Made by a program: the position numbers and the translations under genes
In this document: one piece after another, positions 51,130-60,248 of the stretch
Numbering within the stretch: position 1 is the stretch's first letter
How the letters are laid out: every line of letters begins with the position of its first letter
The notes under the pieces: model-generated
Database searches by the model: none
What the model saw: the letters and a program-made list of their open reading frames with translations, nothing else
Told to the model about the DNA's origin: nothing
From: Streptococcus pneumoniae
GTDB taxonomy: Bacteria > Bacillota > Bacilli > Lactobacillales > Streptococcaceae
DNA: 64,000 bases
Assembly (NCBI RefSeq): GCF_001113365.1
Contig: NZ_CKYA01000002.1
Coordinates: 1 to 64,000 of the forward strand
Direction: 5' to 3'

Positions 51130-52152
51130 ATGGCAGTTCAAATGGAATACGAAAAAGATGTTAAAGTAGCAGCACTTGACGGTAAAAAAATCGCCGTTAT
51201 CGGTTATGGTTCGCAAGGACATGCGCATGCTCAAAACTTGCGTGACTCAGGTCGCGATGTCATCATCGGTGTACGTCCAGGTAAATCTTTTGATAAAGCA
51301 AAAGAAGATGGATTTGACACTTACACAGTAGCAGAAGCTACTAAATTGGCTGACGTTATCATGATTTTGGCACCAGACGAAATCCAACAAGAATTGTACG
51401 AAGCAGAAATCGCTCCAAACTTGGAAGCTGGAAACGCAGTTGGATTTGCTCATGGTTTCAATATCCACTTTGAATTTATCAAAGTTCCTGCAGATGTAGA
51501 TGTCTTCATGTGTGCTCCTAAAGGACCAGGACACTTGGTACGTCGTACTTACGAAGAAGGATTTGGTGTACCAGCTCTTTACGCAGTATACCAAGATGCA
51601 ACAGGAAATGCGAAAAACATTGCTATGGACTGGTGTAAAGGTGTTGGAGCAGCCCGTGTAGGTCTTCTTGAAACAACTTATAAAGAAGAAACTGAAGAAG
51701 ATTTGTTTGGTGAACAAGCTGTACTTTGTGGTGGTTTAACTGCCCTTATCGAAGCAGGTTTCGAAGTCTTGACAGAAGCAGGTTACGCTCCAGAATTGGC
51801 TTACTTTGAAGTTCTTCACGAAATGAAATTGATCGTTGACTTGATCTACGAAGGTGGATTCAAGAAAATGCGTCAATCTATTTCAAACACTGCAGAATAC
51901 GGTGACTATGTATCAGGTCCACGTGTAATCACTGAACAAGTTAAAGAAAATATGAAAGCTGTCTTGGCAGATATCCAAAATGGTAAATTTGCAAATGACT
52001 TTGTCAATGACTACAAAGCTGGACGTCCAAAATTGACTGCTTACCGTGAACAAGCAGCTAACCTTGAAATTGAAAAAGTTGGTGCAGAATTGCGTAAAGC
52101 AATGCCTTTCGTTGGTAAAAACGACGATGATGCATTCAAAATCTATAACTAA
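51130..52152 (+). CDS. ilvC: Ketol-acid reductoisomerase
   Basis: 340-aa class I enzyme (NADPH, Mg2+). N-terminal nucleotide loop VIGYGSQGHAHAQNLRDSG, metal ligands in DLFGEQAVLCGGL and the C-terminal knotted helical domain. Codon use is highly biased, suggesting strong expression. Third gene of the ilv operon. Confidence 0.97.
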   Translation: MAVQMEYEKDVKVAALDGKKIAVIGYGSQGHAHAQNLRDSGRDVIIGVRPGKSFDKAKEDGFDTYTVAEATKLADVIMILAPDEIQQELYEAEIAPNLEAGNAVGFAHGFNIHFEFIKVPADVDVFMCAPKGPGHLVRRTYEEGFGVPALYAVYQDATGNAKNIAMDWCKGVGAARVGLLETTYKEETEEDLFGEQAVLCGGLTALIEAGFEVLTEAGYAPELAYFEVLHEMKLIVDLIYEGGFKKMRQSISNTAEYGDYVSGPRVITEQVKENMKAVLADIQNGKFANDFVNDYKAGRPKLTAYREQAANLEIEKVGAELRKAMPFVGKNDDDAFKIYN

Positions 52153-52235
52153 TTAGAAAGCAAAGAATTTTGCTAAAATAGTAGCTTCAGCTATTCGTGG
52201 GATATTAGATGTACTTATTTAGGAGTTGAAATCAT

Positions 52236-52592
52236 ATGAATATTACCAATTTGTTTTCTATCAAGACAAGATGTGATGAAACTGATAGGCAACTGCAAAA
52301 ACTATTTTTTCAGTTGGATTTACAATTGGGAGAATTGACAGATCAACTAAGAAAATTAGATTCTAATTTTGTTCCTCGTAGTCAATTTGTAGACACGCTG
52401 GATTTGAATGATGTAGAATATAAAGAAATTTTAAACTATTTTATCTTCCATCGTAATGATAGTGAAGAAAGTTTGGCAGAATGGTTATATGATTGGATTT
52501 CTACAAATCGTTATGAACTTCCTAAAGAGTTTTCAATTCGTATGGCTCATAAATATCATGAAAGTGTTGTTGAAGTTTTTGGAGATGAATAA
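52236..52592 (+). CDS. Hypothetical protein between ilvC and ilvA
   Basis: 118-aa soluble, acidic protein (MNITNLFSIKTRCDETDRQLQKLFFQLDLQL). No signal peptide, membrane helix or recognised motif; mostly helical with a possible short coiled coil at 15-45. Good ribosome-binding site (AGGAGTTG). It lies within the branched-chain operon but its AT-richer codon use differs from ilvC. A terminator follows, so ilvA may be partly uncoupled. Function unknown. Confidence 0.75.
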   Translation: MNITNLFSIKTRCDETDRQLQKLFFQLDLQLGELTDQLRKLDSNFVPRSQFVDTLDLNDVEYKEILNYFIFHRNDSEESLAEWLYDWISTNRYELPKEFSIRMAHKYHESVVEVFGDE

Positions 52593-52594
52593 CT

Positions 52595-52624
52595 AAAAAA
52601 ACAGTCATTAGTGACTGTTTTTTA
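52595..52624 (+). terminator. Terminator between the hypothetical gene and ilvA
   Basis: AAAAAACAGTCA, TTAG, TGACTGTTTTTT: a perfect stem, bidirectional in form. Confidence 0.85.
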
Positions 52625-52642
52625 TAGAAAAAGAGGTTTTAT

Positions 52643-53893
52643 ATGTTAAGTTCAAAAGATATTATCAAGGCTCACAAGGTCTTGAACGGTGTGGTTGTGA
52701 ATACACCGCTTGATTACGACCATTATTTATCGGAGAAGTATGGTGCTAAGATTTATTTGAAAAAAGAAAATGCCCAGCGTGTTCGTTCTTTTAAAATTCG
52801 TGGTGCCTATTACGCTATTTCCCAGCTCAGCAAGGAAGAACGTGAGCGTGGGGTAGTCTGTGCCTCTGCGGGAAATCATGCGCAGGGAGTAGCCTATACT
52901 TGTAATGAGATGAAAATTCCTGCTACTATTTTTATGCCCATTACCACTCCGCAACAAAAAATTGGACAAGTTCGCTTTTTTGGTGGGGACTTCGTAACCA
53001 TTAAACTAGTTGGAGATACCTTTGATGCCTCAGCTAAAGCAGCTCAAGAATTTACAGTCTCTGAAAACCGTACCTTTATTGATCCTTTTGATGATGCTCA
53101 TGTCCAGGCAGGTCAAGGAACAGTTGCTTATGAGATTTTAGAAGAAGCTCGAAAAGAATCGATTGATTTTGATGCTGTCTTGGTTCCTGTTGGAGGTGGT
53201 GGTCTCATTGCCGGGGTTTCTACCTATATCAAAGAAACAAATCCAGAAATTGAAGTCATCGGAGTAGAGGCGAATGGGGCACGTTCCATGAAAGCTGCCT
53301 TTGAAGCTGGTGGACCTGTTAAGCTCAAGGAAATTGACAAATTTGCGGATGGGATTGCTGTACAAAAGGTAGGTCAATTGACCTATGAAGCAACGCGTCA
53401 ACATGTTCAAACTTTGGTAGGTGTCGATGAGGGATTGATTTCTGAAACCTTGATTGACCTTTACTCTAAACAAGGGATTGTCGCAGAACCTGCTGGAGCG
53501 GCTAGTATCGCTTCTTTAGAGGTTTTGGCTGAATATATCAAGGGGAAAACCATTTGTTGTATCATTTCTGGAGGAAATAATGATATCAACCGTATGCCAG
53601 AAATGGAAGAGCGTGCCTTGATTTATGATGGGATCAAACATTACTTTGTGGTCAATTTTCCACAGCGTCCAGGGGCCTTGCGTGAATTTGTAAATGATAT
53701 CCTGGGGCCAAATGATGATATCACACGTTTTGAGTATATCAAACGAGCTAGCAAGGGGACAGGTCCAGTATTGATTGGGATTGCCTTGGCAGATAAGCAT
53801 GATTATGCAGGATTGATTCGTCGAATGGAAGGTTTTGATCCGGCTTATATTAACTTAAATGGGAATGAAACGCTTTATAATATGCTTGTCTGA
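52643..53893 (+). CDS. ilvA: Threonine dehydratase, biosynthetic
   Basis: 416-aa PLP enzyme converting threonine to 2-oxobutyrate for isoleucine. PLP Lys51 in RVRSFKIRGAYYAIS; Gly-rich phosphate loop PVGGGGLIAGVSTYI; C-terminal regulatory ACT-like domain (about 325-416; FVVNFPQRPGALREF). One regulatory domain, as in Gram-positive IlvA. AAAGAGGTTTT precedes ATG 52643, which lies 20 bp after the terminator. Confidence 0.96.
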   Translation: MLSSKDIIKAHKVLNGVVVNTPLDYDHYLSEKYGAKIYLKKENAQRVRSFKIRGAYYAISQLSKEERERGVVCASAGNHAQGVAYTCNEMKIPATIFMPITTPQQKIGQVRFFGGDFVTIKLVGDTFDASAKAAQEFTVSENRTFIDPFDDAHVQAGQGTVAYEILEEARKESIDFDAVLVPVGGGGLIAGVSTYIKETNPEIEVIGVEANGARSMKAAFEAGGPVKLKEIDKFADGIAVQKVGQLTYEATRQHVQTLVGVDEGLISETLIDLYSKQGIVAEPAGAASIASLEVLAEYIKGKTICCIISGGNNDINRMPEMEERALIYDGIKHYFVVNFPQRPGALREFVNDILGPNDDITRFEYIKRASKGTGPVLIGIALADKHDYAGLIRRMEGFDPAYINLNGNETLYNMLV

Positions 53894-53919
53894 GGACTAA
53901 TAAAAAAATATCATATTAT

Positions 53920-53948
53920 TTGCACAACTGATGTATAGGTGCTATAAT
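53920..53948 (+). promoter_or_regulatory. Strong orphan promoter
   Basis: TTGCAC (53920-53925), 17-bp spacer, TGC-TATAAT (53943-53948). The only reading frame behind a good ribosome-binding site (AAAGGGGG) is a 15-codon ORF at 53975. Confidence 0.7.
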
Positions 53949-54589
53949 GAAGATGAAGAAAGGGGGCGATTCCTATGGTTTTAGGAAGCTTATCGTGCAA
54001 TTCTTACTTCTGTTCATTATAGCATTTATGATGTTTGGCTCAGATTTCCATCCTTCATTTTGATTTCCCATCTATTTTGAAAAGTAAACTCACACGGTCT
54101 TTAAGATGTGATTTGATTTCTTTTTATTGACAAATATACCATATTAAAAGGATATATAAGTAATTGACTGAGCTTATCTGTCTTGTCATCTTTATTAAGG
54201 ATGGTTTAGAGAATCGGGTGTTTGGTTTTAGGCTAGCACCTCAATATCCAAATGAGTGATGAATTTGAAGGATATAAGGAATACCTATCTCTCAGATGAT
54301 TTATTGAGGAAGAAAGATAGGAGTTTTTGAGCTAGTGAATGCTTGGATTTCTAAAGGTTAGGACTGTCATCTTCAGTTCTTAAATCGAAGAAATAAGCTA
54401 TCTTACGGAGATAGAGAAGCATTTTTTTAAAAGCTTGAATAATTTTGCACCTCAAGAGGGTAATAATACAATATTTTTATTAGCAAATATTTATGGTGTA
54501 GAGGCTAGCAAAACCTATATATTATCGGCTTTAAAAAGGAAGTAAGAAAATTCTGAACTAATTATTTTCGTTGAATATATGTTTTTTTA

Positions 54590-54618
54590 TTGACAAAAGT
54601 AGTAAAAACGTATACAAT
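54590..54618 (+). promoter_or_regulatory. Promoter of the small orphan gene
   Basis: TTGACA (54590-54595), 17-bp spacer, TACAAT (54613-54618); near-consensus. Confidence 0.85.
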
Positions 54619-54651
54619 TAAATATTGTAAAGAAGAAAATAGGAGAAAAAC

Positions 54652-54867
54652 ATGGCTAAGTCAAACTTTGAAAAAGTAGAATCAGTTGTTGGCTGGGTTC
54701 GTGATAAGAAAATCACAGGCTACCGTATCTCTAAAGAAACGAATGCGCGTGAAATGTCTATCATTGCTCTGGCGCAGGGTCGTGCAAAAGTAAAAAATAT
54801 TTCATTTGAAACAGCCCTAGGCCTAATTGATTTCTATGAAAAAAATCATGAAAAATTTGAAGATTAA
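54652..54867 (+). CDS. Small hypothetical protein, possibly HTH DNA-binding
   Basis: 71-aa soluble protein (MAKSNFEKVESVVGWVRDKKITGYRISKETN). The segment KKITGYRISKETNAREMSIIALAQGRAKVKNISFETALGLIDFYE looks like a compact helix-turn-helix of Cro/XRE type, with helix 2 ITGYRISKET and helix 3 near REMSIIALAQGR; this is a pattern reading only. AGGAGAAAAAC precedes the ATG, and it has a near-consensus own promoter and a terminator, so it is a real monocistronic gene. Function unknown. Confidence 0.8.
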   Translation: MAKSNFEKVESVVGWVRDKKITGYRISKETNAREMSIIALAQGRAKVKNISFETALGLIDFYEKNHEKFED

Positions 54868-54879
54868 TCTTTGGATAAC

Positions 54880-54927
54880 GGCGGATTCTTGACTCTCAAG
54901 TAGTAGAGATAGAGAATCTGCCTTTTC
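54880..54927 (+). terminator. Terminator of the small orphan gene
   Basis: GGCGGATTCT and AGAATCTGCC pair across about 25 nt and are followed by TTTT. Confidence 0.75.
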
Positions 54928-54939
54928 ATTTTGGACAGC

Positions 54940-54975
54940 AAAAAGACTGCACGATTGATGCAGCCTTTTCTTTTT
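54940..54975. terminator. Terminator of glnQ/glnHP (minus), hairpin usable both ways
   Basis: GACTGCA, CGATTGA, TGCAGCC with A-rich and T-rich flanks, directly after the glnQ stop. Confidence 0.75.
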
Positions 54976-55714
54976 ATTTGAGATAGCGTTGAAGGAATTC
55001 TTTTGTACGGTCTTCTTTAGGATTGGTGAAGAGGTCTTCTGGTTTGCCTTCTTCAGCGATTACACCCTTATCCATGAAGATAACACGGTGAGAGACATCA
55101 CGGGCGAATTCCATTTCGTGAGTTACAACAATCATGGTCAAGCCTTCTTGAGCCAGGTCCTGCATGATTTTGAGGACTTCTCCAACCATTTCTGGATCGA
55201 GAGCTGATGTTGGTTCATCAAAGAGAATGGCGTCCGGATTCATGGAGAGGGCACGAGCGATGGCCACACGTTGTTTTTGACCTCCTGAGAGTTGTTTTGG
55301 TTTCGCTTGCCAGTAGCGTTCTCCCATGCCGACCTTTTCAAGGTTTTCTTTGGCAATCTTTTCAGCTTCTGTACGTTCGCGTTTAAGGACAGTTGTCTGA
55401 GCGACGATTGTGTTTTCAAGAACGTTGAGATTTTCAAAGAGGTTAAAGGATTGGAAAACCATTCCCAACTTTTCACGGTATTGCGTGAGGTCATATCCTT
55501 TTTCGAGGACGTTTTGTCCATGATAAAGGATTTGTCCATCAGTTGGCGTTTCAAGTAGGTTAATGGAGCGTAGGAAAGTTGATTTTCCGCTTCCAGAGCT
55601 TCCGATGATAGAGATGACCTCTCCCTTGTGGACAGTAAGTGAAATGTCTTTTAGCACTTCGTTTTGTCCATAGGATTTTTTGAGGTGTTTAATTTCAAGG
55701 ATTGCTTGTGTCAT
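54974..55714 (-). CDS. glnQ: Polar amino-acid (glutamine-type) ABC transporter, ATP-binding protein
   Basis: 246-aa ABC ATPase. Walker A GSSGSGKST, signature LSGGQKQRVAIARAL, Walker B AILFDEPTSALDPE, and H-loop VTHEM. Typical of the PAAT family (GlnQ/GltL). The fused receptor-permease lies directly upstream with a 1-bp overlap. Confidence 0.96.
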   Translation of the reverse strand: MTQAILEIKHLKKSYGQNEVLKDISLTVHKGEVISIIGSSGSGKSTFLRSINLLETPTDGQILYHGQNVLEKGYDLTQYREKLGMVFQSFNLFENLNVLENTIVAQTTVLKRERTEAEKIAKENLEKVGMGERYWQAKPKQLSGGQKQRVAIARALSMNPDAILFDEPTSALDPEMVGEVLKIMQDLAQEGLTMIVVTHEMEFARDVSHRVIFMDKGVIAEEGKPEDLFTNPKEDRTKEFLQRYLK

Positions 55715-57279
55715 TATTTCAAATCCTCCGTTTGCATTTGGTTAGCACCTGTAGTATAGGTATCCATGTCCATGCGACGTTCGATGAAGCGTAGGATACG
55801 TGTTACGGTGAAGGTGAGGACAAAGTAAATCACGGCGATGATTGTAAATGTCTGGAAGTATTGATAGGTTTGTGTTGCCACGGTATTTCCTGAGAAATAA
55901 AGTTCGACAACAGAGATAACGTTCAATACAGATGTATCTTTGATATTGATGACAAATTCATTACCAGTTGCTGGTAGGATGTTGCGGACAACCTGAGGGA
56001 GGACAATCTTACGCATGGTTTGGTTATGAGTCATACCAAGAGCAGTCGCAGCTTCAAATTGTCCCTTGTCAACTGCTAGGATACCACCACGGACGATTTC
56101 AGTCATGTAGGCACCAGTATTGATTGAAACGATGAAGATAGCAGCTAGTGTGCGGTCAAGGTTGATCCCGAAAGCTTGGGCAGTTCCATAGTAGATAACC
56201 ATCGATTGAACAATCATTGGTGTACCACGGAAAATTTCAATGTAGACATTGAGGATCCAGCCGACTAGTTTTTGTAGGCCATAAATGGCTTTATTCTCAG
56301 ATAGAGGAGCAGTACGGAAAACACCAATGGCAAGACCGATAATGAGACCTATAATGGTTCCGACAATAGAGATTAAAAGAGTGATACCAGCACCACGCAA
56401 GAGTTGTTGCCAGTTCTCAGAAAGAATTTTAGTGACTTGGCTAAAGAAACTACTGCTAGTCTCTTCAGTTGTTGTAGCTTCGGCAGGTTGTTCCTTGATC
56501 ATACGATCCATCAAGGCAACTTGGTCATCTTTTGAAATGGTTTCAATGCTGGCATTGATTTGGCTAATACGATTGTCATCTTTACGAAGTCCAATGGCAA
56601 TAGCTGTATCTTCTTCTCCAGTTTTAAAACCTGGTTCTACTTGGACCATCTTGAACTTAGAGTTAGCAGCTTCGGCAGTCAGAGCTTCTGGGCGTTCAGA
56701 AACATAGGCATCGATGACACCAGCCTCAAGAGCTTGGCGCATTTGAGCGAAGTCTCCCATAGCTGTTTCTTTTTTAGCTCCTGGGATTTGTGCAATCAAA
56801 TCGTAAAGGTAAACCCCTTGTTGAGAAGTGATTTTCGCACCATTAAAGTCATCTAAAGATTTAGCATTTGCGTAGGCAGAATCTTTTTTGACTAGTAGAA
56901 CTGGTTCGCTAGTATAGTAACTACTTGAAAAGGCAATTTCTTGTTTGCGCTCAGCAGTAGGACTCATACCTGCGATAATCATGTCAATCTTACCAGAAGT
57001 AAGGGCAGGGACTAGACCTTCCCACTTGGTTTTAACAACCAAAGGTTCTTTACCTAAGTCCTTAGCGATTTTCTTGGCGATTTGAACATCGTATCCATTG
57101 GCATACTGGTTGGTTCCATCGATTTTGACAGCCCCATTGCTATCATCGTCCTGAGTCCAGTTAAAGGGGGCATATGCCGCTTCCATCCCGATGCGTAAAT
57201 ATTCATCGGCTTGAGCAACATTGACAAGTCCCAGCATCAGCAAGAGACTTGTGAAAATAGATAAGTATATTTTTCTCAT
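55714..57279 (-). CDS. glnP: Polar amino-acid ABC transporter, fused substrate-binding and permease protein
   Basis: 521 aa. Signal peptide 1-24; periplasmic-type substrate-binding domain (about 25-265; LRIGMEAAYAPFNW, GKIDMIIAGMSPTAERK); then a permease with membrane helices (about 290-500) and the EAA-loop EAATALGMTHNQTMRKIVLP. The fusion anchors one receptor per permease, as in lactic acid bacteria. Glutamine/glutamate is the likely ligand class. Starts ATG 57279 behind AGGAGAAATC. Confidence 0.93.
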   Translation of the reverse strand: MRKIYLSIFTSLLLMLGLVNVAQADEYLRIGMEAAYAPFNWTQDDDSNGAVKIDGTNQYANGYDVQIAKKIAKDLGKEPLVVKTKWEGLVPALTSGKIDMIIAGMSPTAERKQEIAFSSSYYTSEPVLLVKKDSAYANAKSLDDFNGAKITSQQGVYLYDLIAQIPGAKKETAMGDFAQMRQALEAGVIDAYVSERPEALTAEAANSKFKMVQVEPGFKTGEEDTAIAIGLRKDDNRISQINASIETISKDDQVALMDRMIKEQPAEATTTEETSSSFFSQVTKILSENWQQLLRGAGITLLISIVGTIIGLIIGLAIGVFRTAPLSENKAIYGLQKLVGWILNVYIEIFRGTPMIVQSMVIYYGTAQAFGINLDRTLAAIFIVSINTGAYMTEIVRGGILAVDKGQFEAATALGMTHNQTMRKIVLPQVVRNILPATGNEFVINIKDTSVLNVISVVELYFSGNTVATQTYQYFQTFTIIAVIYFVLTFTVTRILRFIERRMDMDTYTTGANQMQTEDLK

Positions 57280-57417
57280 GATTTCTCCTATTTCTAATCT
57301 ATTAAAAAATAACTGTCTCCTATTTTATCGAAAAATGCGTAATTTTTCAACATAAGTAAGCCTTTACTTACGAAAAAATGTTATAATGATAAGAAAGATA
57401 AAAAGGGGGCTTAGTTG

Positions 57418-59307
57418 ATGAAAAAAACTTTTTTCTTACTAGTGTTTGGCTTGTTTTGCCTTCTGCCATTTTCTGTTTTCGCCATTGATTTTAAGATAAA
57501 CTCTTATCAAGGGGATTTGTATATTCATGCAGACAATACAGCAGAATTTAGACAGAAGATAGTTTATCAGTTTGAGGAGGACTTTAAGGGCCAAATCGTG
57601 GGACTTGGACGTGCTGGCAAGATGCCTAGTGGATTTGACATTGATCCTCACCCAAAGGTTCAGGCTGCGAAAAACGGTGCTGAACTGACAGATGTTACTA
57701 GCGAAGTGACAGAAGGAGCAGATGGTTATACTGTTAAAGTTTATAATCCAGGTCAAGAAGGCGACACAGTTGAAGTTGACCTTGTTTGGAACTTAAAGAA
57801 TTTGCTTTTTCTATATGATGACATTGCTGAATTAAATTGGCAACCTTTAACAGACAGTTCAGAGTCTATTAAAAAGTTTGAATTTCATGTAAGGGGGGAC
57901 AAGGGGGCTGAGAAACTCTTTTTCCATACAGGGCAACTCTTTAGAGAGGGAACGGTTGAAAAGAGTAACCTTGATTATACTATTCGTTTAGACGATCTTC
58001 CACCTAAGCGTGGAGTTGAATTGCATGCCTACTGGCCTCGGACCGATTTTGCTAATGCTACGGATCAGGGATTGAAAGGGAATCGTTTAGAAGAGTTTAA
58101 TAAGATAGAAGACTCGATTGTTAAAGACAAAGAGCAAAGTAAACAACTCCTTACTTGGGTCTTCCCTTCGATACTTTCTATCTCCTTGTTATTGAGTGTC
58201 TGCTTTTATTTTATTTATAGAAGAAAGACCACTCCTTCGGTCAAATATGCCAAAAATCATCGTCTCTATGAACCACCAATGGAATTAGAGCCTATGGTTT
58301 TATCAGAGGCTGTCTACTCGACCTCCTTGGAGGAAGTGAGTCCTCTAACAAAAGGAGCAGGTAAATTTACCTTTGATCAACTTATTCAAGCTACCTTGCT
58401 AGATGTGATAGACCGTGGGAATGTGTCTATTATTTCAGAAGGAGATGCAGTTGGTTTGAGGCTAGTAAAAGAAGATGGTTTGTCAAGCTTTGAGAGAGAC
58501 TGTCTAAATCTGGCCTTTTCAGGCAAAAAAGAAGAAACTCTTTCCAACTTGTTTGCGGATTACAAGGTATCTGATAGTCTTTATCGTAGAGCAAAAGTCT
58601 CTGATGAAAAACGGATTCAAGCAAGGGGGCGTCAGCTCAAATCCTCTTTTGAAGAAGTATTGAACCAGATGCAAGAAGGAGTGAGAAGTCGAGTTTCCTT
58701 CTGGGGGCTTCCGGATTACTATCGTCCCTTAACTGGTGGGGAAAAGGCCTTGCAAGTGGGTATGGGTGCCTTGACTATCCTGCCCCTATTTATTGGATTT
58801 GGTTTGTTCTTGTACAGTTTGGATGTTTATGGCTATCTTTACCTCCTCTTGCCAATACTTGGTTTTCTAGGTTTGGTTTTGGCTGTTTTCTATTATTGGA
58901 AGCTTCGATTAGATAATCGTGATGGTGTCCTAAATGAAGCAGGAGCAGAAGTCTACTATCTCTGGACCAGTTTTGAAAATATGTTGCGTGAGATTGCACG
59001 ATTGGATCAGGCTGAATTGGAAAGTATTGTGGTTTGGAATCGCCTCTTGGTTTATGCAACCCTATTTGGCTATGCGGACAAGGTTAGTCATTTGATGAAG
59101 GTGCATCAGATTCAAGTGGAAAATCCAGATATCAACCTCTATGTAGCTTATGGCTGGCACAGTATGTTTTATCATTCAAGCGCGCAAATGAGCCATTATG
59201 CTAGTGTCGCAAATACAGCAAGTACCTACTCCGTATCTTCTGGAAGTGGAAGTTCTGGGGGTGGCTTCTCTGGAGGCGGAGGCGGTGGCAGTATAGGCGC
59301 CTTTTAA
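57418..59307 (+). CDS. DUF2207 family membrane protein
   Basis: 629 aa. Signal peptide (1-~22, ending VFA), an extracellular domain (about 23-235) of the DUF2207 type, a membrane helix (about 240-260), a large cytoplasmic domain, two further helices (about 445-490), and a Gly/Ser-rich tail ending SGGGFSGGGGGGSIGAF. This layout is the common YciQ-like predicted membrane protein family. Function unknown. ATG 57418 follows GGGGG at 9 nt; TTG 57415 just before it is possible. -10 TATAAT near 57381; monocistronic. Confidence 0.85.
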   Translation: MKKTFFLLVFGLFCLLPFSVFAIDFKINSYQGDLYIHADNTAEFRQKIVYQFEEDFKGQIVGLGRAGKMPSGFDIDPHPKVQAAKNGAELTDVTSEVTEGADGYTVKVYNPGQEGDTVEVDLVWNLKNLLFLYDDIAELNWQPLTDSSESIKKFEFHVRGDKGAEKLFFHTGQLFREGTVEKSNLDYTIRLDDLPPKRGVELHAYWPRTDFANATDQGLKGNRLEEFNKIEDSIVKDKEQSKQLLTWVFPSILSISLLLSVCFYFIYRRKTTPSVKYAKNHRLYEPPMELEPMVLSEAVYSTSLEEVSPLTKGAGKFTFDQLIQATLLDVIDRGNVSIISEGDAVGLRLVKEDGLSSFERDCLNLAFSGKKEETLSNLFADYKVSDSLYRRAKVSDEKRIQARGRQLKSSFEEVLNQMQEGVRSRVSFWGLPDYYRPLTGGEKALQVGMGALTILPLFIGFGLFLYSLDVYGYLYLLLPILGFLGLVLAVFYYWKLRLDNRDGVLNEAGAEVYYLWTSFENMLREIARLDQAELESIVVWNRLLVYATLFGYADKVSHLMKVHQIQVENPDINLYVAYGWHSMFYHSSAQMSHYASVANTASTYSVSSGSGSSGGGFSGGGGGGSIGAF

Positions 59308-59368
59308 AGAGAACTGCCATAGACTGAAAAAGTATGCTATAATGGAAGATAGAAAAAAGGAGTAATCT

Positions 59369-60214
59369 ATGTATCTTATTGAAATTTTAAAATCTATCTT
59401 CTTCGGTATTGTTGAAGGAATTACGGAATGGTTGCCGATTTCCAGTACAGGTCACTTGATTTTAGCAGAGGAATTTATCCAATACCAAAATCAAAACGAA
59501 GCCTTTGTGTCCATGTTTAATGTCGTGATTCAGCTGGGTGCGATTTTAGCGGTTATGGTGATTTACTTTAATAAGCTCAATCCTTTCAAACCGACTAAGG
59601 ACAAACAGGAAGTTCGTAAGACTTGGAGACTATGGTTGAAGGTCTTGATTGCGACCTTGCCTTTACTTGGTGTCTTTAAATTTGACGATTGGTTTGACAC
59701 CCACTTCCATAACATGGTTTCAGTTGCCCTCATGTTGATTATCTACGGGATTGCCTTTATCTATTTGGAAAAGCGCAATAAAGCGCGTGCTATCGAACCA
59801 AGTGTAACAGAGTTGGACAAGCTTCCTTATACGACAGCTTTCTATATCGGACTCTTCCAAGTTCTTGCTCTTTTACCAGGAACTAGCCGTTCAGGTGCAA
59901 CGATTGTCGGTGGTTTGTTAAATGGAACCAGTCGTTCTGTTGTGACAGAATTTACCTTCTATCTTGGAATTCCAGTTATGTTTGGAGCTAGCGCCTTAAA
60001 GATTTTCAAATTTGTGAAAGCAGGACAGCTCTTGAGTTTTGGGCAATTGTTCTTGCTCTTGGTTGCGATGGGAGTAGCTTTTGCAGTCAGCATGGTGGCT
60101 ATTCGTTTCTTGACAAGCTATGTGAAAAAACACGACTTTACCCTTTTCGGCAAATACCGCATCGTGCTTGGTAGTGTTTTGCTACTTTACAGTTTTGTCC
60201 GTTTATTTGTATAA
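59369..60214 (+). CDS. uppP: Undecaprenyl-diphosphatase (bacitracin resistance)
   Basis: 281-aa membrane phosphatase, recycling the C55 lipid carrier from its diphosphate. Signature GIVEGITEWLPISSTGHLIL and LLPGTSRSGATI; about eight helices. Functionally downstream of the mevalonate operon in this window. GGAG before ATG; ended by a strong hairpin. Confidence 0.96.
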   Translation: MYLIEILKSIFFGIVEGITEWLPISSTGHLILAEEFIQYQNQNEAFVSMFNVVIQLGAILAVMVIYFNKLNPFKPTKDKQEVRKTWRLWLKVLIATLPLLGVFKFDDWFDTHFHNMVSVALMLIIYGIAFIYLEKRNKARAIEPSVTELDKLPYTTAFYIGLFQVLALLPGTSRSGATIVGGLLNGTSRSVVTEFTFYLGIPVMFGASALKIFKFVKAGQLLSFGQLFLLLVAMGVAFAVSMVAIRFLTSYVKKHDFTLFGKYRIVLGSVLLLYSFVRLFV

Positions 60215-60215
60215 G

Positions 60216-60248
60216 AAAAACCTTGAAGGGGCAGCTCTTCAAGGTTTT
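60216..60248. terminator. Bidirectional terminator between uppP and dinB
   Basis: AAAACCTTGAAG and CTTCAAGGTTTT form a 12-bp perfect stem around GGGCAGCT, shared by the convergent genes. Confidence 0.9.

Larger units (their letters stand above)
53894..54651 (+). other. Mostly non-coding, decayed region between ilvA and the small orphan gene
   Basis: About 760 bp without a convincing gene. It holds a TTGCAC-17-TATAAT promoter (53920-53948), a 12-bp inverted pair of -10-like sequences (53940-53951 and 54013-54024), and short broken coding stretches: one ending RVFGFRLAPQYPNE at about 54193-54258, and one starting NNFAPQEGNNTIFLLANIYG at 54438-54545. The pieces share no frame and look like remains of a deleted gene. 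Confidence 0.55.

Noticed and set aside
53947..54063. 38-codon ORF starting ATG 53947 (MKMKKGGDSYGF...)
   Set aside because: Its start lies within the -10 hexamer of the only promoter, so it would not be on that transcript; listed only as part of a possible broken peptide.
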